The notes beneath the pieces were generated by a model. That model was not told where the DNA came from. It saw nothing but the letters and a program-made list of their open reading frames with translations, and made no database searches. This document shows positions 16,431-24,084 of a stretch of DNA of 27,917 bases, piece after piece. The stretch covers positions 1 through 27,917 of the forward strand of contig JAAZAP010000204.1 of NCBI GenBank assembly GCA_012514255.1. Reading direction: 5' to 3'. This DNA comes from Bacteroidales bacterium. GTDB lineage: Bacteria > Bacteroidota > Bacteroidia > Bacteroidales > VadinHA17. Numbering within the stretch: position 1 is the first letter of the stretch; every line of letters starts with the position of its first letter. The position numbers and the translations under genes are program-made.

Positions 16431-17544
16431 AGGCTCTCTTATTGGACCTGTACACCGGATGGCAGCAAGGCTTGACGGAATGGCAGAGCTTGTCTGCGGC
16501 GCCTTCAGCAGTGACCCGGCAGTTTCACATGTCACTGCTGCCAGGGAGGGTATCCCTGCCTCCCGGATCTACGACACCTGGCAGGAGTTGATTCAACAGG
16601 AAAGTATAATGCCTGAGGGTACAAAGCCTCACTTCATTACAATAGCTACACCCAATCACCTGCATTACGGTCCGGCTAAAATGGCTCTTGAGGCAGGATT
16701 TCATGTGATTTGCGACAAGCCTCTGTGCATCAGCCTCTCTGAAGCTAAAGACCTTCAGGAGACAGTACAGAGAACTGAGCGCCTTTTCTGCCTGACCCAT
16801 AATTACACAGGCTACCCAATGGTCAGACGGGCTCGGGAGATGGTTCTTGGCGGTGAACTGGGGACCTTGAGAAAAATTATCATTGAGTATCTTCAGGGTT
16901 GGATGGCCACTCCCGTTGAGCATACCGGCAACAGGCAGGCATCCTGGAGAGCTGACCCGGTCCGTGCCGGGATAGCCGGCGCCATGGCTGACATAGGAAC
17001 TCATGCATTCAACCTTGCTGAATATATAACCGGACAAGAGGTGACCGCGCTCTCGGCCACTCTCAGATCATTGGTACCGGGAAGAGTATTGGATGATGAC
17101 GGCACCGTATCTCTTCTCTTCGGCAGTGGCATGAACGGTACACTGCTCGCAAGCCAGGTAGCCACCGGTGAGGAGAATAACCTCTCGGTAAGGATCTATG
17201 GCGAAAAGGGAGGCCTGGTATGGCGACAGATGGAGCCCAACACCCTTACACTTATGCGGAGTAACGCTCCGACACAGCTTTTGCGCACCGGCACCGTCTT
17301 TCCGGGGACAGGCAGGGCAGCGCCAATGCATACCCGGATACCTGCAGGGCACCCCGAAGGATTCATCGAGGCCTTTGCCAACCTTTACAGGAATTTTATG
17401 ATGCACCTGTCAACCCTGGCAGAAGGAGGAAGTCCTGATCCGCTCGCTGACTATCCCGGGATAAATGAAGGTGTACGTGGAATGAAGTTCCTCGAAGCCG
17501 TTGTGGCCTCATCCGCCAAAGGAGCTGCTATCACTGATCTCTGA
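16396..17544 (+). CDS. Cytoplasmic Gfo/Idh/MocA family oxidoreductase
   Basis: The 382-residue enzyme lacks an export signal. The frame stays open upstream to a TTG at 16354, but the ATG at 16396 gives the expected family start, MKVRMGMIGGGEGSLIGPVHR, with the NAD(P)-binding glycine motif at residues 8-14. The PNHLHYG stretch is at about 86-92, and the family Lys-Pro motif is CDKPL (Lys108). The substrate domain carries HNYTGYPMVRRAREMV and GAMADIGTHAFNLAEYITG (the catalytic His region). Its type is distinct from the Tat-exported oxidoreductase nearby, and such subfamilies often act on sugars or inositols. It may process the keto sugar after import, working with the isomerase gene that lies convergent to it three bases away. 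The substrate is unknown. Confidence 0.9.
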   Translation: MKVRMGMIGGGEGSLIGPVHRMAARLDGMAELVCGAFSSDPAVSHVTAAREGIPASRIYDTWQELIQQESIMPEGTKPHFITIATPNHLHYGPAKMALEAGFHVICDKPLCISLSEAKDLQETVQRTERLFCLTHNYTGYPMVRRAREMVLGGELGTLRKIIIEYLQGWMATPVEHTGNRQASWRADPVRAGIAGAMADIGTHAFNLAEYITGQEVTALSATLRSLVPGRVLDDDGTVSLLFGSGMNGTLLASQVATGEENNLSVRIYGEKGGLVWRQMEPNTLTLMRSNAPTQLLRTGTVFPGTGRAAPMHTRIPAGHPEGFIEAFANLYRNFMMHLSTLAEGGSPDPLADYPGINEGVRGMKFLEAVVASSAKGAAITDL

Positions 17545-17547
17545 AGA

Positions 17548-18399
17548 TTATTTCAGCAGCTTTTTCAGATAGTATTCCCGGCTGATCCTTATGCTTTCCA
17601 TCGGAGTGTGGGTACGGCAGTGATCCTGCTCCACAAACCAGTATTTCATGCCAGCTGTGCGGGCCTCGGCCAGGATGGGCTTGAAATCAATTATGCCCTC
17701 ACCCAGAGTGGCATCCTGCTTCTCAGGGTTCAGATCCTTTATGTGCCACACCTCAAACCTTCCGGGATAGTTCCTGAAATATGAAAGCGGATCTTTACCG
17801 GCAGCAGTTATCCATGCAATATCCAGCTCAAAGATTACCAGCCTGGGATCTGTCAGTTCAAGTAACACATCATAGGGTACACGTCCGTTTATCTCCATGA
17901 ACTCTATCTGGTGATTGTGAAAACCAAACCTGATGCCTGCCTTCTTACATCTCGCTCCAACCTTGTTGAAGAAATCCGCGGCACGCTGGTAACCGTCAAT
18001 GGTGCCGGTCCAGTCACCCGGCAGCGAGGGAAGCATTATATACTTCATCCCGGCTTCGGCAGCATCATCAATCATCTGTTCATAATTCTCCGGCCTGAGA
18101 CCGCTGTGTGAGCTGATTGGAAGCATACCACTCCTTTTAACCATCCTGCCAAACTCATTTGGCTTCATCCCGTAAAACTTACCATCATTGTGACTGGCAG
18201 CCTCCACCCAGTCATACCCTGTCTCCGCTACCTCGGCCAATGCCTGTGCCGGATCCTTTCCCATTGCATCGCGGATGGTATACAGAGCCAGTCCGGTTTT
18301 CTTTGTCACTCTCGGACCGGCAATCATATCACTGTTAATCAAGGGCATTGCAGCCACAACCAATGCTGATCTTTTTATAAAGTCTCTTCGGGTGCTCAT
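17548..18399 (-). CDS. Xylose isomerase-like TIM-barrel sugar isomerase/epimerase
   Basis: The 283-residue protein has a Tat-like leader (MSTRRDFIKRSALVVAAMPL), so export is likely. The rest (about 35-283) is an AP endonuclease 2/xylose isomerase-like barrel. Likely metal ligands or active-site residues appear at the expected strand ends: FGFHNHQIEF (His161/His163), VIFELDIAW (Glu191/Asp193), VWHIKDL (His219/Asp222) and WFVEQDH (Glu257). Such enzymes interconvert sugars or keto sugars. The gene is convergent with the cytoplasmic oxidoreductase and near the DUF1080 and Tat-oxidoreductase pair, matching the set of families known from 3-keto glycoside breakdown. A perfect -7 element with a TTTG -33 box lies upstream. 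The reaction here is inferred. Confidence 0.88.
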   Translation of the reverse strand: MSTRRDFIKRSALVVAAMPLINSDMIAGPRVTKKTGLALYTIRDAMGKDPAQALAEVAETGYDWVEAASHNDGKFYGMKPNEFGRMVKRSGMLPISSHSGLRPENYEQMIDDAAEAGMKYIMLPSLPGDWTGTIDGYQRAADFFNKVGARCKKAGIRFGFHNHQIEFMEINGRVPYDVLLELTDPRLVIFELDIAWITAAGKDPLSYFRNYPGRFEVWHIKDLNPEKQDATLGEGIIDFKPILAEARTAGMKYWFVEQDHCRTHTPMESIRISREYYLKKLLK

Positions 18400-18464
18400 G
18401 AAGTAATTGTCAGGTTAGTAATCACAATTAGTTGGTCTGTTCGCATCAGGCGCTGGCAGGAAAA

Positions 18465-18494
18465 CAAAAATAACATTAAATTTATAAGTTCAAA
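18465..18494 (-). promoter_or_regulatory. Bacteroidota-type promoter of the isomerase gene
   Basis: On the minus strand TTTG (18491-18494) lies 18 bases before a perfect -7 element TATTTTTG (18465-18472). This is close to the known TTTG/TAnnTTTG layout. The predicted leader to the ATG at 18399 is about 60 bases. It is the best complete promoter in the window. Confidence 0.6.
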
Positions 18495-18506
18495 AGACCA
18501 TTCCCC

Positions 18507-19496
18507 ATGACGCTGTGGGAAAAACATAACGATGATGGTACCATAAGGTGCCTTCTCTGTCCTCATCGATGCCTGATAAGGCCGGATGAAAGAGGTATAT
18601 GTGGTGTCAGGGAAAACAGAAACGGTGGGATAGCCCTGATAACTGCCGGCGTGATCTCAGGATACGCCCTCGACCCGATAGAAAAGAAACCTCTCTATCA
18701 CTTCTTCCCGGGATCAATGATACTCTCAGTGGGATCGTACGGTTGCAACCTCAGGTGCGACTTCTGCCAGAATTATCATATTTCGCAAAACATACCGAAA
18801 GAACAGACAGTCAGACTGAAGCCCGCACAGCTCGTCAGGCAGGCTGTCAATGCTAAAGGAAACATTGGCATTGCATACACTTACAATGAACCGGTAATAT
18901 GGTATGAATATGTTGCTGAATGCGCAAGACTGGCGGCAGGTGAGGGTTTGAAAAACGTTATGGTTACGAACGGCTATATCAACAGGGAGCCTCTCGTTGC
19001 GATGACAGACTTCATTGATGCGTTCAACATCGACCTGAAGTCGTTCAACAATGAATTTTACAGGAAATACACAGGAGCAACCCTGAAGCCCGTGCTCGAA
19101 GCTATAAGGATCGTCGCCTCCTCAGGCCGGCACCTGGAGATTACCACGCTTATCCTTCCCGGACTGAACGATTCGCCCGCCGCAATGAGACAGGAAGCTG
19201 AATGGATAGCTGAGAATGCCGGACGCGGCGTGCCGCTCCACCTTAGTCGCTACTTCCCGATGTACCGGAGGAACGATCCTGCAACACCTCCGGAAACGAT
19301 CATGATGCTAAAGGAGATCGCGGGAGAGTATCTTGATTATGTTTATACGGGCAACATGCAGGGGATTGACGGGGGCGGTGACACACATTGTCCATCCTGC
19401 CATACAGTCGTCATCAGAAGATCAGGCTACTCTGTCCGGATAACATCCCTGAACGATGATGGACGATGCCAGGCATGCGGCCATCAAATACTCTGA
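18507..19496 (+). CDS. amrS: AmrS-like radical SAM enzyme (AmmeMemoRadiSam family)
   Basis: The 329-residue protein matches the AmmeMemoRadiSam-system radical SAM group, formerly annotated as pyruvate formate-lyase activating enzyme homologues. An N-terminal Cys set (CLLCPHRC at 15-22 and Cys32) precedes the radical SAM cluster motif CNLRCDFC (Cys 80/84/87, CxxxCxxC). The segments SGYALDPIEKKPLYHFFPG and IAYTYNEPVIWYEY are characteristic. A C-terminal pair of CxxC motifs (295/298 and 321/324) looks like a small zinc- or iron-binding knuckle. The enzyme should cleave S-adenosylmethionine to start a radical reaction in the cytoplasm; the product is not known from sequence. Memo and AMMECR1 homologues, the usual partners, are not in this window. 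Confidence 0.9.
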   Translation: MTLWEKHNDDGTIRCLLCPHRCLIRPDERGICGVRENRNGGIALITAGVISGYALDPIEKKPLYHFFPGSMILSVGSYGCNLRCDFCQNYHISQNIPKEQTVRLKPAQLVRQAVNAKGNIGIAYTYNEPVIWYEYVAECARLAAGEGLKNVMVTNGYINREPLVAMTDFIDAFNIDLKSFNNEFYRKYTGATLKPVLEAIRIVASSGRHLEITTLILPGLNDSPAAMRQEAEWIAENAGRGVPLHLSRYFPMYRRNDPATPPETIMMLKEIAGEYLDYVYTGNMQGIDGGGDTHCPSCHTVVIRRSGYSVRITSLNDDGRCQACGHQIL

Positions 19497-19557
19497 ATTA
19501 CAATTCCTGCTCTTCAGCGTTAAAATTCTCAGATCGAAAATCTAAAATCCCAGCCGT

Positions 19558-19845
19558 TTATTGCTTAGACAGAGCGCTCAACCTCTCAAAATATCCGTCC
19601 ACCTTCTCGTAAAGCTCCTTGCGAAGAGCTGAGTAATACTCCCTTACTATCTTAGGGTTATCCTTGCCATCCGGATGATTAACCCTGTCAATCAGCTCAT
19701 TGCGGGCACCTACCGCCTCTTCGATCAGATCCTGAACCTCGGCTTTCTTTTGACCTTCATGAAGGCTGGTGAACATAAAACAATCGGAGATCAGTTCAAA
19801 GAAGAGGTAGTCGATATCTTTTTTAAGGTTTCTTATACTGGCCAT
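19558..19845 (-). CDS. Small helical protein, unknown function
   Basis: A longer open frame reaches to 19932, but the ATG at 19845 is preferred. It follows a perfect -7 element (19863-19870), and the upstream part would run into the aminotransferase gene. The 95-residue product (MASIRNLKKDIDYLFFELISD) is rich in charged helices, with two long amphipathic stretches (about 2-50 and 58-92), no signal peptide and no cysteine motif. It looks like a small conserved Bacteroidota cytoplasmic protein of unknown role. I recognise no domain. It lies 32 bases downstream of the aminotransferase gene on the same strand. Confidence 0.7.
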   Translation of the reverse strand: MASIRNLKKDIDYLFFELISDCFMFTSLHEGQKKAEVQDLIEEAVGARNELIDRVNHPDGKDNPKIVREYYSALRKELYEKVDGYFERLSALSKQ

Positions 19846-19862
19846 GGGTGTTGGTTTTGATG

Positions 19863-19870
19863 CAAATATA
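19863..19870 (-). promoter_or_regulatory. -7 element TATATTTG of the small protein gene
   Basis: A perfect TAnnTTTG match on the minus strand, 17 bases before the ATG at 19845. No clear -33 TTTG is found. It supports the shorter start for the downstream gene. Confidence 0.5.
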
Positions 19871-19877
19871 CGGATTA

Positions 19878-20711
19878 TTATGTTTTGTTTTTCTCTATGT
19901 AATCGAGGATACTCTGCTCCGTCAGGCGGCAATAAGTATCACGCAATTTTATTATAACCGGGTCTGACACATCAAACCGGGCACCCTCAATTGATTTGAC
20001 AGCCAGCACCATGGGTGATGTACCTGTAATGAACGCGGACCTGTATCCCCCTGTCTCGCTGATTCTGACCGGTTCATGCACCAGGGGCATCCTTTCGTCT
20101 CTGATGATCTCTGTCACATACTTCCGTGTAATGCCTGAAAGCACCATGCTGTCAGGAGCGGTATGAATGATCCCATCCCGTGATATGAAGAATATGTTTG
20201 ACCTGCTTCCTTCGGTTATTAACCCCCTGTGGTTGACAAGAAGGGCTTCAAAGGCTTTCCGTCTCTCGATCTCTTTATTTATTGCATGGCGAAGCGTTCT
20301 GTTCAGTATCTTCACCTCAGGCGACAGACGCTCGGCACGATACAGTATCAGCGGAACTCCTTCACGGACCATTTCAACTGAAGGATATGATGACGGAATA
20401 TAGCAGATATGCAGCGAGTATTTCTGCCCGGTGAAGGTAACAGTCACCCTCATATTGATCTCATCATGCCGTTCATGACTGACCAGCGCATTCATGCCAA
20501 TTCTTACCTCTTCAGCGATATCTGAACTGAAATTGTACCTCGTCAGAATGCCATCTGCCAGCCTTTTCATATGATCGTCAAAGAAGAGTGGCACACCTTC
20601 CCGGGTTCTGATTACCTCATAGAATGACACATCACCTGAAACGATCTCATCACTGCTCCCTGCCTGAATAACCTTGCCGTCAAGAAAAATATAGCTGCCA
20701 ACGTAATCCAT
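19878..20711 (-). CDS. Class IV aminotransferase (branched-chain/ADC-lyase-like)
   Basis: The open frame extends to an ATG at 20756, but a perfect -7 promoter element lies inside that extension, and the ATG at 20711 gives the expected start (MDYVGSYIFLDGKVIQA), for 277 residues. The PLP lysine is Lys134 in EVKILNR, and FEALLVNHRGLITEGSRSNIFFI (about 154-176, with Glu167) is the hallmark phosphate- and cofactor-binding region of the fold. VLSGITRKYV follows near 190. The family includes branched-chain amino acid aminotransferase, D-amino acid aminotransferase and 4-amino-4-deoxychorismate lyase. The short length favours a lyase-like or D-amino acid type, but the substrate cannot be settled by eye. 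It is divergent from the exonuclease gene. Confidence 0.88.
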   Translation of the reverse strand: MDYVGSYIFLDGKVIQAGSSDEIVSGDVSFYEVIRTREGVPLFFDDHMKRLADGILTRYNFSSDIAEEVRIGMNALVSHERHDEINMRVTVTFTGQKYSLHICYIPSSYPSVEMVREGVPLILYRAERLSPEVKILNRTLRHAINKEIERRKAFEALLVNHRGLITEGSRSNIFFISRDGIIHTAPDSMVLSGITRKYVTEIIRDERMPLVHEPVRISETGGYRSAFITGTSPMVLAVKSIEGARFDVSDPVIIKLRDTYCRLTEQSILDYIEKNKT

Positions 20712-20731
20712 AGTCTTGTGCCAATTTTTAT

Positions 20732-20739
20732 CAAAATTA
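20732..20739 (-). promoter_or_regulatory. -7 element TAATTTTG of the aminotransferase gene
   Basis: A perfect TAnnTTTG match on the minus strand, 20 bases upstream of the ATG at 20711 and downstream of the alternative ATG at 20756. It therefore favours the shorter protein. Confidence 0.55.
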
Positions 20740-20792
20740 TAAATAATCCGATGCATCCTTAAAAGTAGTTATCTTAGCATTTTGATCCAGGG

Positions 20793-22157
20793 ATGTTCGC
20801 TGTTGTTGACATAGAGACTACCGGGGGAAGCGCAAGGCTTGAGAGGATAACAGAGATAGCCATTTACATCCATGATGGTGAACATATCGTGGAGGAGTAC
20901 TCCACGCTGATCAATCCCGAACGAAATATCCCCTATTTTATCACTTCCATGACCGGTATCACCAATGAGATGGTGGAAGATGCCCCGAAATTTTTCGAGG
21001 TAGCACGCAGGATTGTGGAGATGACTGAGGGTCATGTCTTTGTGGCACACAATGCGAGGTTCGATTATTCATTTATCAGGCAGGAGTTCGCCATGCTGGG
21101 CTACAGTTTTAAAAGACCCTTGCTAGATACGGTGGCCCTGAGCAGGAAACTGCTTCCCGGTCACAGATCATACAGCCTCGGAAATCTCTGCAATGACCTG
21201 GGTATAGAGATCAATGGCAGGCACAGGGCGGCCGGCGATGCACTTGCAACAGTGAAGTTGCTGGAGCTGTTGCTTGAGAAGGACAACTCACTGGGGACAG
21301 GAAGCCTGATAAGAAACAGGAAAGCCGCGAAGCTTCATCCGGCACTCGACCTGGATAAGCTGAAGGATATACCTGAGGAGCCTGGCATCTATTACTTCCA
21401 CGATGAGAAGGGAGATATCATCTACGTTGGCAAAAGCCGCAACCTCAGCCAGAGGATAAGCTCACACCTCTCCAACAACAGCTCCGCAAGAGAGATGGAG
21501 ATGCGCTCAATAACTGCTGACATAACATGGGAACCTACAGGCAGTGAGCTTATAGCCCTGCTGATGGAGTCATCTGAGATAAAGAAAAACAAGCCACGCT
21601 TCAACAGGGCTCAGCGCCGGACTGGATTCCGCTGGGGAATCTACAGCCATACCGACGAAAAAGGATACATCCGGTTCTCTTACAGGAATGTGAGTGACGA
21701 TGAGGTGCCTCTGTCTCTCTTTACCTCCCGTGACCGGGCACGAGGCAAGCTGGAACAGATAATTGATCAGTACAACCTGTGCCAGAAACTCTGCGGCATG
21801 TACGAGACCGATGGCGCATGCTTTCACCACCAGGTGGGCCTCTGCAGGGGGGCATGCTCCGGGGAGGAAGAGCCGGGATCATACAATGAGAGGGCTCTTC
21901 TTGCCCTCGATGAATTCATTTTCAGGGAGAGAAATTTCTTCATCATAGACCGTGGACGCAACACGGACGAACGGGCAGTGGTTAAATTGGTCAACGGCAA
22001 ATATGCCGGATGGGGCTTCTTCAGCATCAATGAAGTGGGATTCGGACTGACGGCTGTGCATGACTGCATCAGGCCAGCAACCGATAACCGCGACATACAG
22101 GTCATCATCAAAAGCTACCTGAAAAACCACCGGGTGGAAAGAATTATTGATTTCTGA
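20793..22157 (+). CDS. DEDDh exonuclease fused to UvrC-like GIY-YIG nuclease
   Basis: The 454-residue protein joins two nuclease domains. Residues 1-165 form a DnaQ/epsilon-like 3'-5' exonuclease with all DEDDh residues: Asp6 and Glu8 (DIETTG), Asp91 (HNARFD), His144 and Asp149 (HRAAGDA). Residues 190-275 form a GIY-YIG domain like the UvrC N-terminus: GIYYFHDEKGDIIYVGKS (198-215), Arg221 and Glu252. A UvrC-type Cys cluster follows (Cys 330/334/343/351/355, CQKLC then GACFHHQVGLCRGAC), which in UvrC can hold an iron-sulfur cluster. UvrC's C-terminal RNase H-like and HhH domains are missing, as in Cho. It probably makes an incision and trims DNA during repair. Such fusions are known in several phyla, but their exact role is poorly defined. 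Confidence 0.93.
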   Translation: MFAVVDIETTGGSARLERITEIAIYIHDGEHIVEEYSTLINPERNIPYFITSMTGITNEMVEDAPKFFEVARRIVEMTEGHVFVAHNARFDYSFIRQEFAMLGYSFKRPLLDTVALSRKLLPGHRSYSLGNLCNDLGIEINGRHRAAGDALATVKLLELLLEKDNSLGTGSLIRNRKAAKLHPALDLDKLKDIPEEPGIYYFHDEKGDIIYVGKSRNLSQRISSHLSNNSSAREMEMRSITADITWEPTGSELIALLMESSEIKKNKPRFNRAQRRTGFRWGIYSHTDEKGYIRFSYRNVSDDEVPLSLFTSRDRARGKLEQIIDQYNLCQKLCGMYETDGACFHHQVGLCRGACSGEEEPGSYNERALLALDEFIFRERNFFIIDRGRNTDERAVVKLVNGKYAGWGFFSINEVGFGLTAVHDCIRPATDNRDIQVIIKSYLKNHRVERIIDF

Positions 22158-22184
22158 TACTGCAGCCTGCTGCTCTTTTCTTAA

Positions 22185-22192
22185 TATATTTG
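22185..22192 (+). promoter_or_regulatory. -7 element TATATTTG of the phosphate-uptake operon
   Basis: A perfect TAnnTTTG match 23 bases before the ATG at 22216, with no clear -33 partner. It suggests that the DUF47-PiT pair has its own promoter despite the short gap after the nuclease gene. Confidence 0.5.
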
Positions 22193-22215
22193 CCTTAACC
22201 AACACTGCAACGCAG

Positions 22216-22866
22216 ATGTCACTATTCAAGCGTACAACCAGGGAACTCACTGTAAGGATAGATGAATTCTTTGATACCATTGAGATCGGCATTCTGATCT
22301 TCAAGGAAGGCATCAAGGCATATGTCAATGATGACGGAGATGCATTCCGGAATCACCTTGCCAAGATCGACGATCTTGAAGGTAAGGCAGACAGGCTTCA
22401 GAGAGCCATTGAGAATGATATGATAGTCCACTCTATCCTGCCCCAGCAAAGAAGTGAGATGGTGAAGCTTCTCTGGCAGCTTGACGAGATCATTGACACA
22501 GCCAAGAAATCGCTGAACGAGTTTTACGTGGAGTTGCCTCACATACCTGCTTCGCTGGCACATGACTTTATCTCCCTGGCAGAGGTATCAGGCAATGCCG
22601 CCGAGGAGCTGATGCCTGCTGCCAGGGCTTTCTTCCGCGAGCCTCACCTGGTCAGGGAGAAGCTTATCAGGGTCTATTTCTTCGAGAGGGAGACAGATAA
22701 GTCTGCTTTCCAGATGAAGAAGAAGGTGTTTCATGAGATGAATGACCTCTCACTGGCAGAGAAGGCTCATATAAGATATATAACCCATCATATAGAGAAT
22801 ATTTCCGATTCTGCACAGGCGGCAGCTGATCTCCTGGCGTCGATGGCCATAAGGCAAATGCTCTGA
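22216..22866 (+). CDS. DUF47 family PiT accessory/regulatory protein
   Basis: The open frame reaches back to 22147, but the ATG at 22216 (MSLFKRTTRELTVRIDEFF) gives the standard 216-residue length and start and lies after the promoter element. The product is an all-helical PhoU-like DUF47 protein with the typical LAKIDDLEGKADRLQRAIENDM and DEIIDTAKKSLNEFYVELP stretches, and a C-terminal HIENISDSAQAAADLLASMA. It has no membrane segments. DUF47 proteins are encoded beside low-affinity phosphate permeases and probably adjust their activity, possibly through bound metal. The PiT gene begins two bases after this stop, so translation is likely coupled. Confidence 0.9.
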   Translation: MSLFKRTTRELTVRIDEFFDTIEIGILIFKEGIKAYVNDDGDAFRNHLAKIDDLEGKADRLQRAIENDMIVHSILPQQRSEMVKLLWQLDEIIDTAKKSLNEFYVELPHIPASLAHDFISLAEVSGNAAEELMPAARAFFREPHLVREKLIRVYFFERETDKSAFQMKKKVFHEMNDLSLAEKAHIRYITHHIENISDSAQAAADLLASMAIRQML

Positions 22867-22868
22867 TC

Positions 22869-24068
22869 ATGATCTTCCTCTTCCTCACCAGCGGTCTTTT
22901 TCTCGGATGGACTCTCGGAGCCAACGATGCTGCCAATGTGTTTGGCTCGGCAGTAGGATCACGGATGGTCTCCTTCACCCGTGCCGCAGTGATTGCCTCC
23001 ATCTTCGTTATCCTCGGGGCTGTACTCCAGGGAGCAGGAGCCTCCGAGACACTTGGCCGCCTGGGATCGGTGAATGCCATGGGAGGCGCCTTTACCGTAG
23101 CCCTGGCAGCCGCACTGACAGTCTATTTCATGACCAGGGCAGGTCTGCCCGTCTCAACAACCCAGGCTATTGTGGGCGCCATCATAGGCTGGAACTTCTT
23201 TACCAATAATGCTGTTGATACCCGGGCCCTGACACAGATAGTAACAACATGGATCACCGGACCGGTACTTGGGGCTCTCTTCGCATATGCACTTTACCAC
23301 CTGGTGAAGATTACCAGGCGAAGGATAAGAACACACCTCCTGAAATATGAGTCAATGCTGAGGTTCGGACTGCTGATTGCCGGCGCTTTCGGAGCATACA
23401 GCCTGGGAGCAAACAACATAGCAAACGTGATGGGTGTTTTCGTTCCAAGTATCCCCCTTGTGACAACCGATTTCGGCATCTTCACTCTGACTGGGCCGCA
23501 ACAACTCTTTTTCCTGGGCGCCATAGCCATTGCCGCCGGAGTGCTCACCTATTCAAGAAAGGTAATGGAGACCGTGGGCGCCAACCTGCTCGAGCTCTCT
23601 TCTGAGACTGCCTTCGTAGTTGTCCTGTCTCAGGCACTGGTGCTCTTCATCTTCTCATCATCAGCACTCTCAGGATTACTGGTGAAAGCAGGACTCCCCC
23701 CCATACCCCTGGTTCCTGTCTCCAGCACACAGGTAGTGGTGGGTTCCGTTCTTGGAATCGGTCTCTACAAAGGTGTCCGCAACATTAACATCAAAGTTCT
23801 CGGCAGCATAGCATCAGGATGGATAACAACACCCGTAGCTGCAGGTGTGCTGGCCTTCCTGCTGCTGTTCTTTGTCAAGAACCTGTTCGGAATAGACGTC
23901 GGACACTCCTTCAACCCTCCGGCTTCAACGGGAGAAGGCATAAGCACAGCAACGATAATAAGATACAGTATCCCGGCACTGCTGGCAATCACTGCCGCAT
24001 ACCTCATTTACCTCGTTCTGTCGGAAAAGAAGAAGACAGAACGGCTAAACAAGGAATATTATAAGTAG
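22869..24068 (+). CDS. pit: PiT family inorganic phosphate transporter
   Basis: The 399-residue integral membrane protein has about ten hydrophobic helices in two inverted halves. The PiT signature occurs twice: GANDAANVFGSAVG at 17-30 and GANNIANVMG at 180-189. The paired PVSTTQAIVGAIIGW (94-108) and PVSSTQVVVGSVLGIG (283-298) motifs build the substrate site. A cytoplasmic basic loop (about 147-160) joins the halves. It should import phosphate with a proton or sodium ion across the inner membrane. The DUF47 gene is directly upstream, forming the common two-gene operon. The counter-ion cannot be told from the sequence. It converges on the DPP III gene with only 16 bases between stops and no obvious terminator. 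Confidence 0.94.
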   Translation: MIFLFLTSGLFLGWTLGANDAANVFGSAVGSRMVSFTRAAVIASIFVILGAVLQGAGASETLGRLGSVNAMGGAFTVALAAALTVYFMTRAGLPVSTTQAIVGAIIGWNFFTNNAVDTRALTQIVTTWITGPVLGALFAYALYHLVKITRRRIRTHLLKYESMLRFGLLIAGAFGAYSLGANNIANVMGVFVPSIPLVTTDFGIFTLTGPQQLFFLGAIAIAAGVLTYSRKVMETVGANLLELSSETAFVVVLSQALVLFIFSSSALSGLLVKAGLPPIPLVPVSSTQVVVGSVLGIGLYKGVRNINIKVLGSIASGWITTPVAAGVLAFLLLFFVKNLFGIDVGHSFNPPASTGEGISTATIIRYSIPALLAITAAYLIYLVLSEKKKTERLNKEYYK

Positions 24069-24084
24069 AAACCTGCTAAGTATC

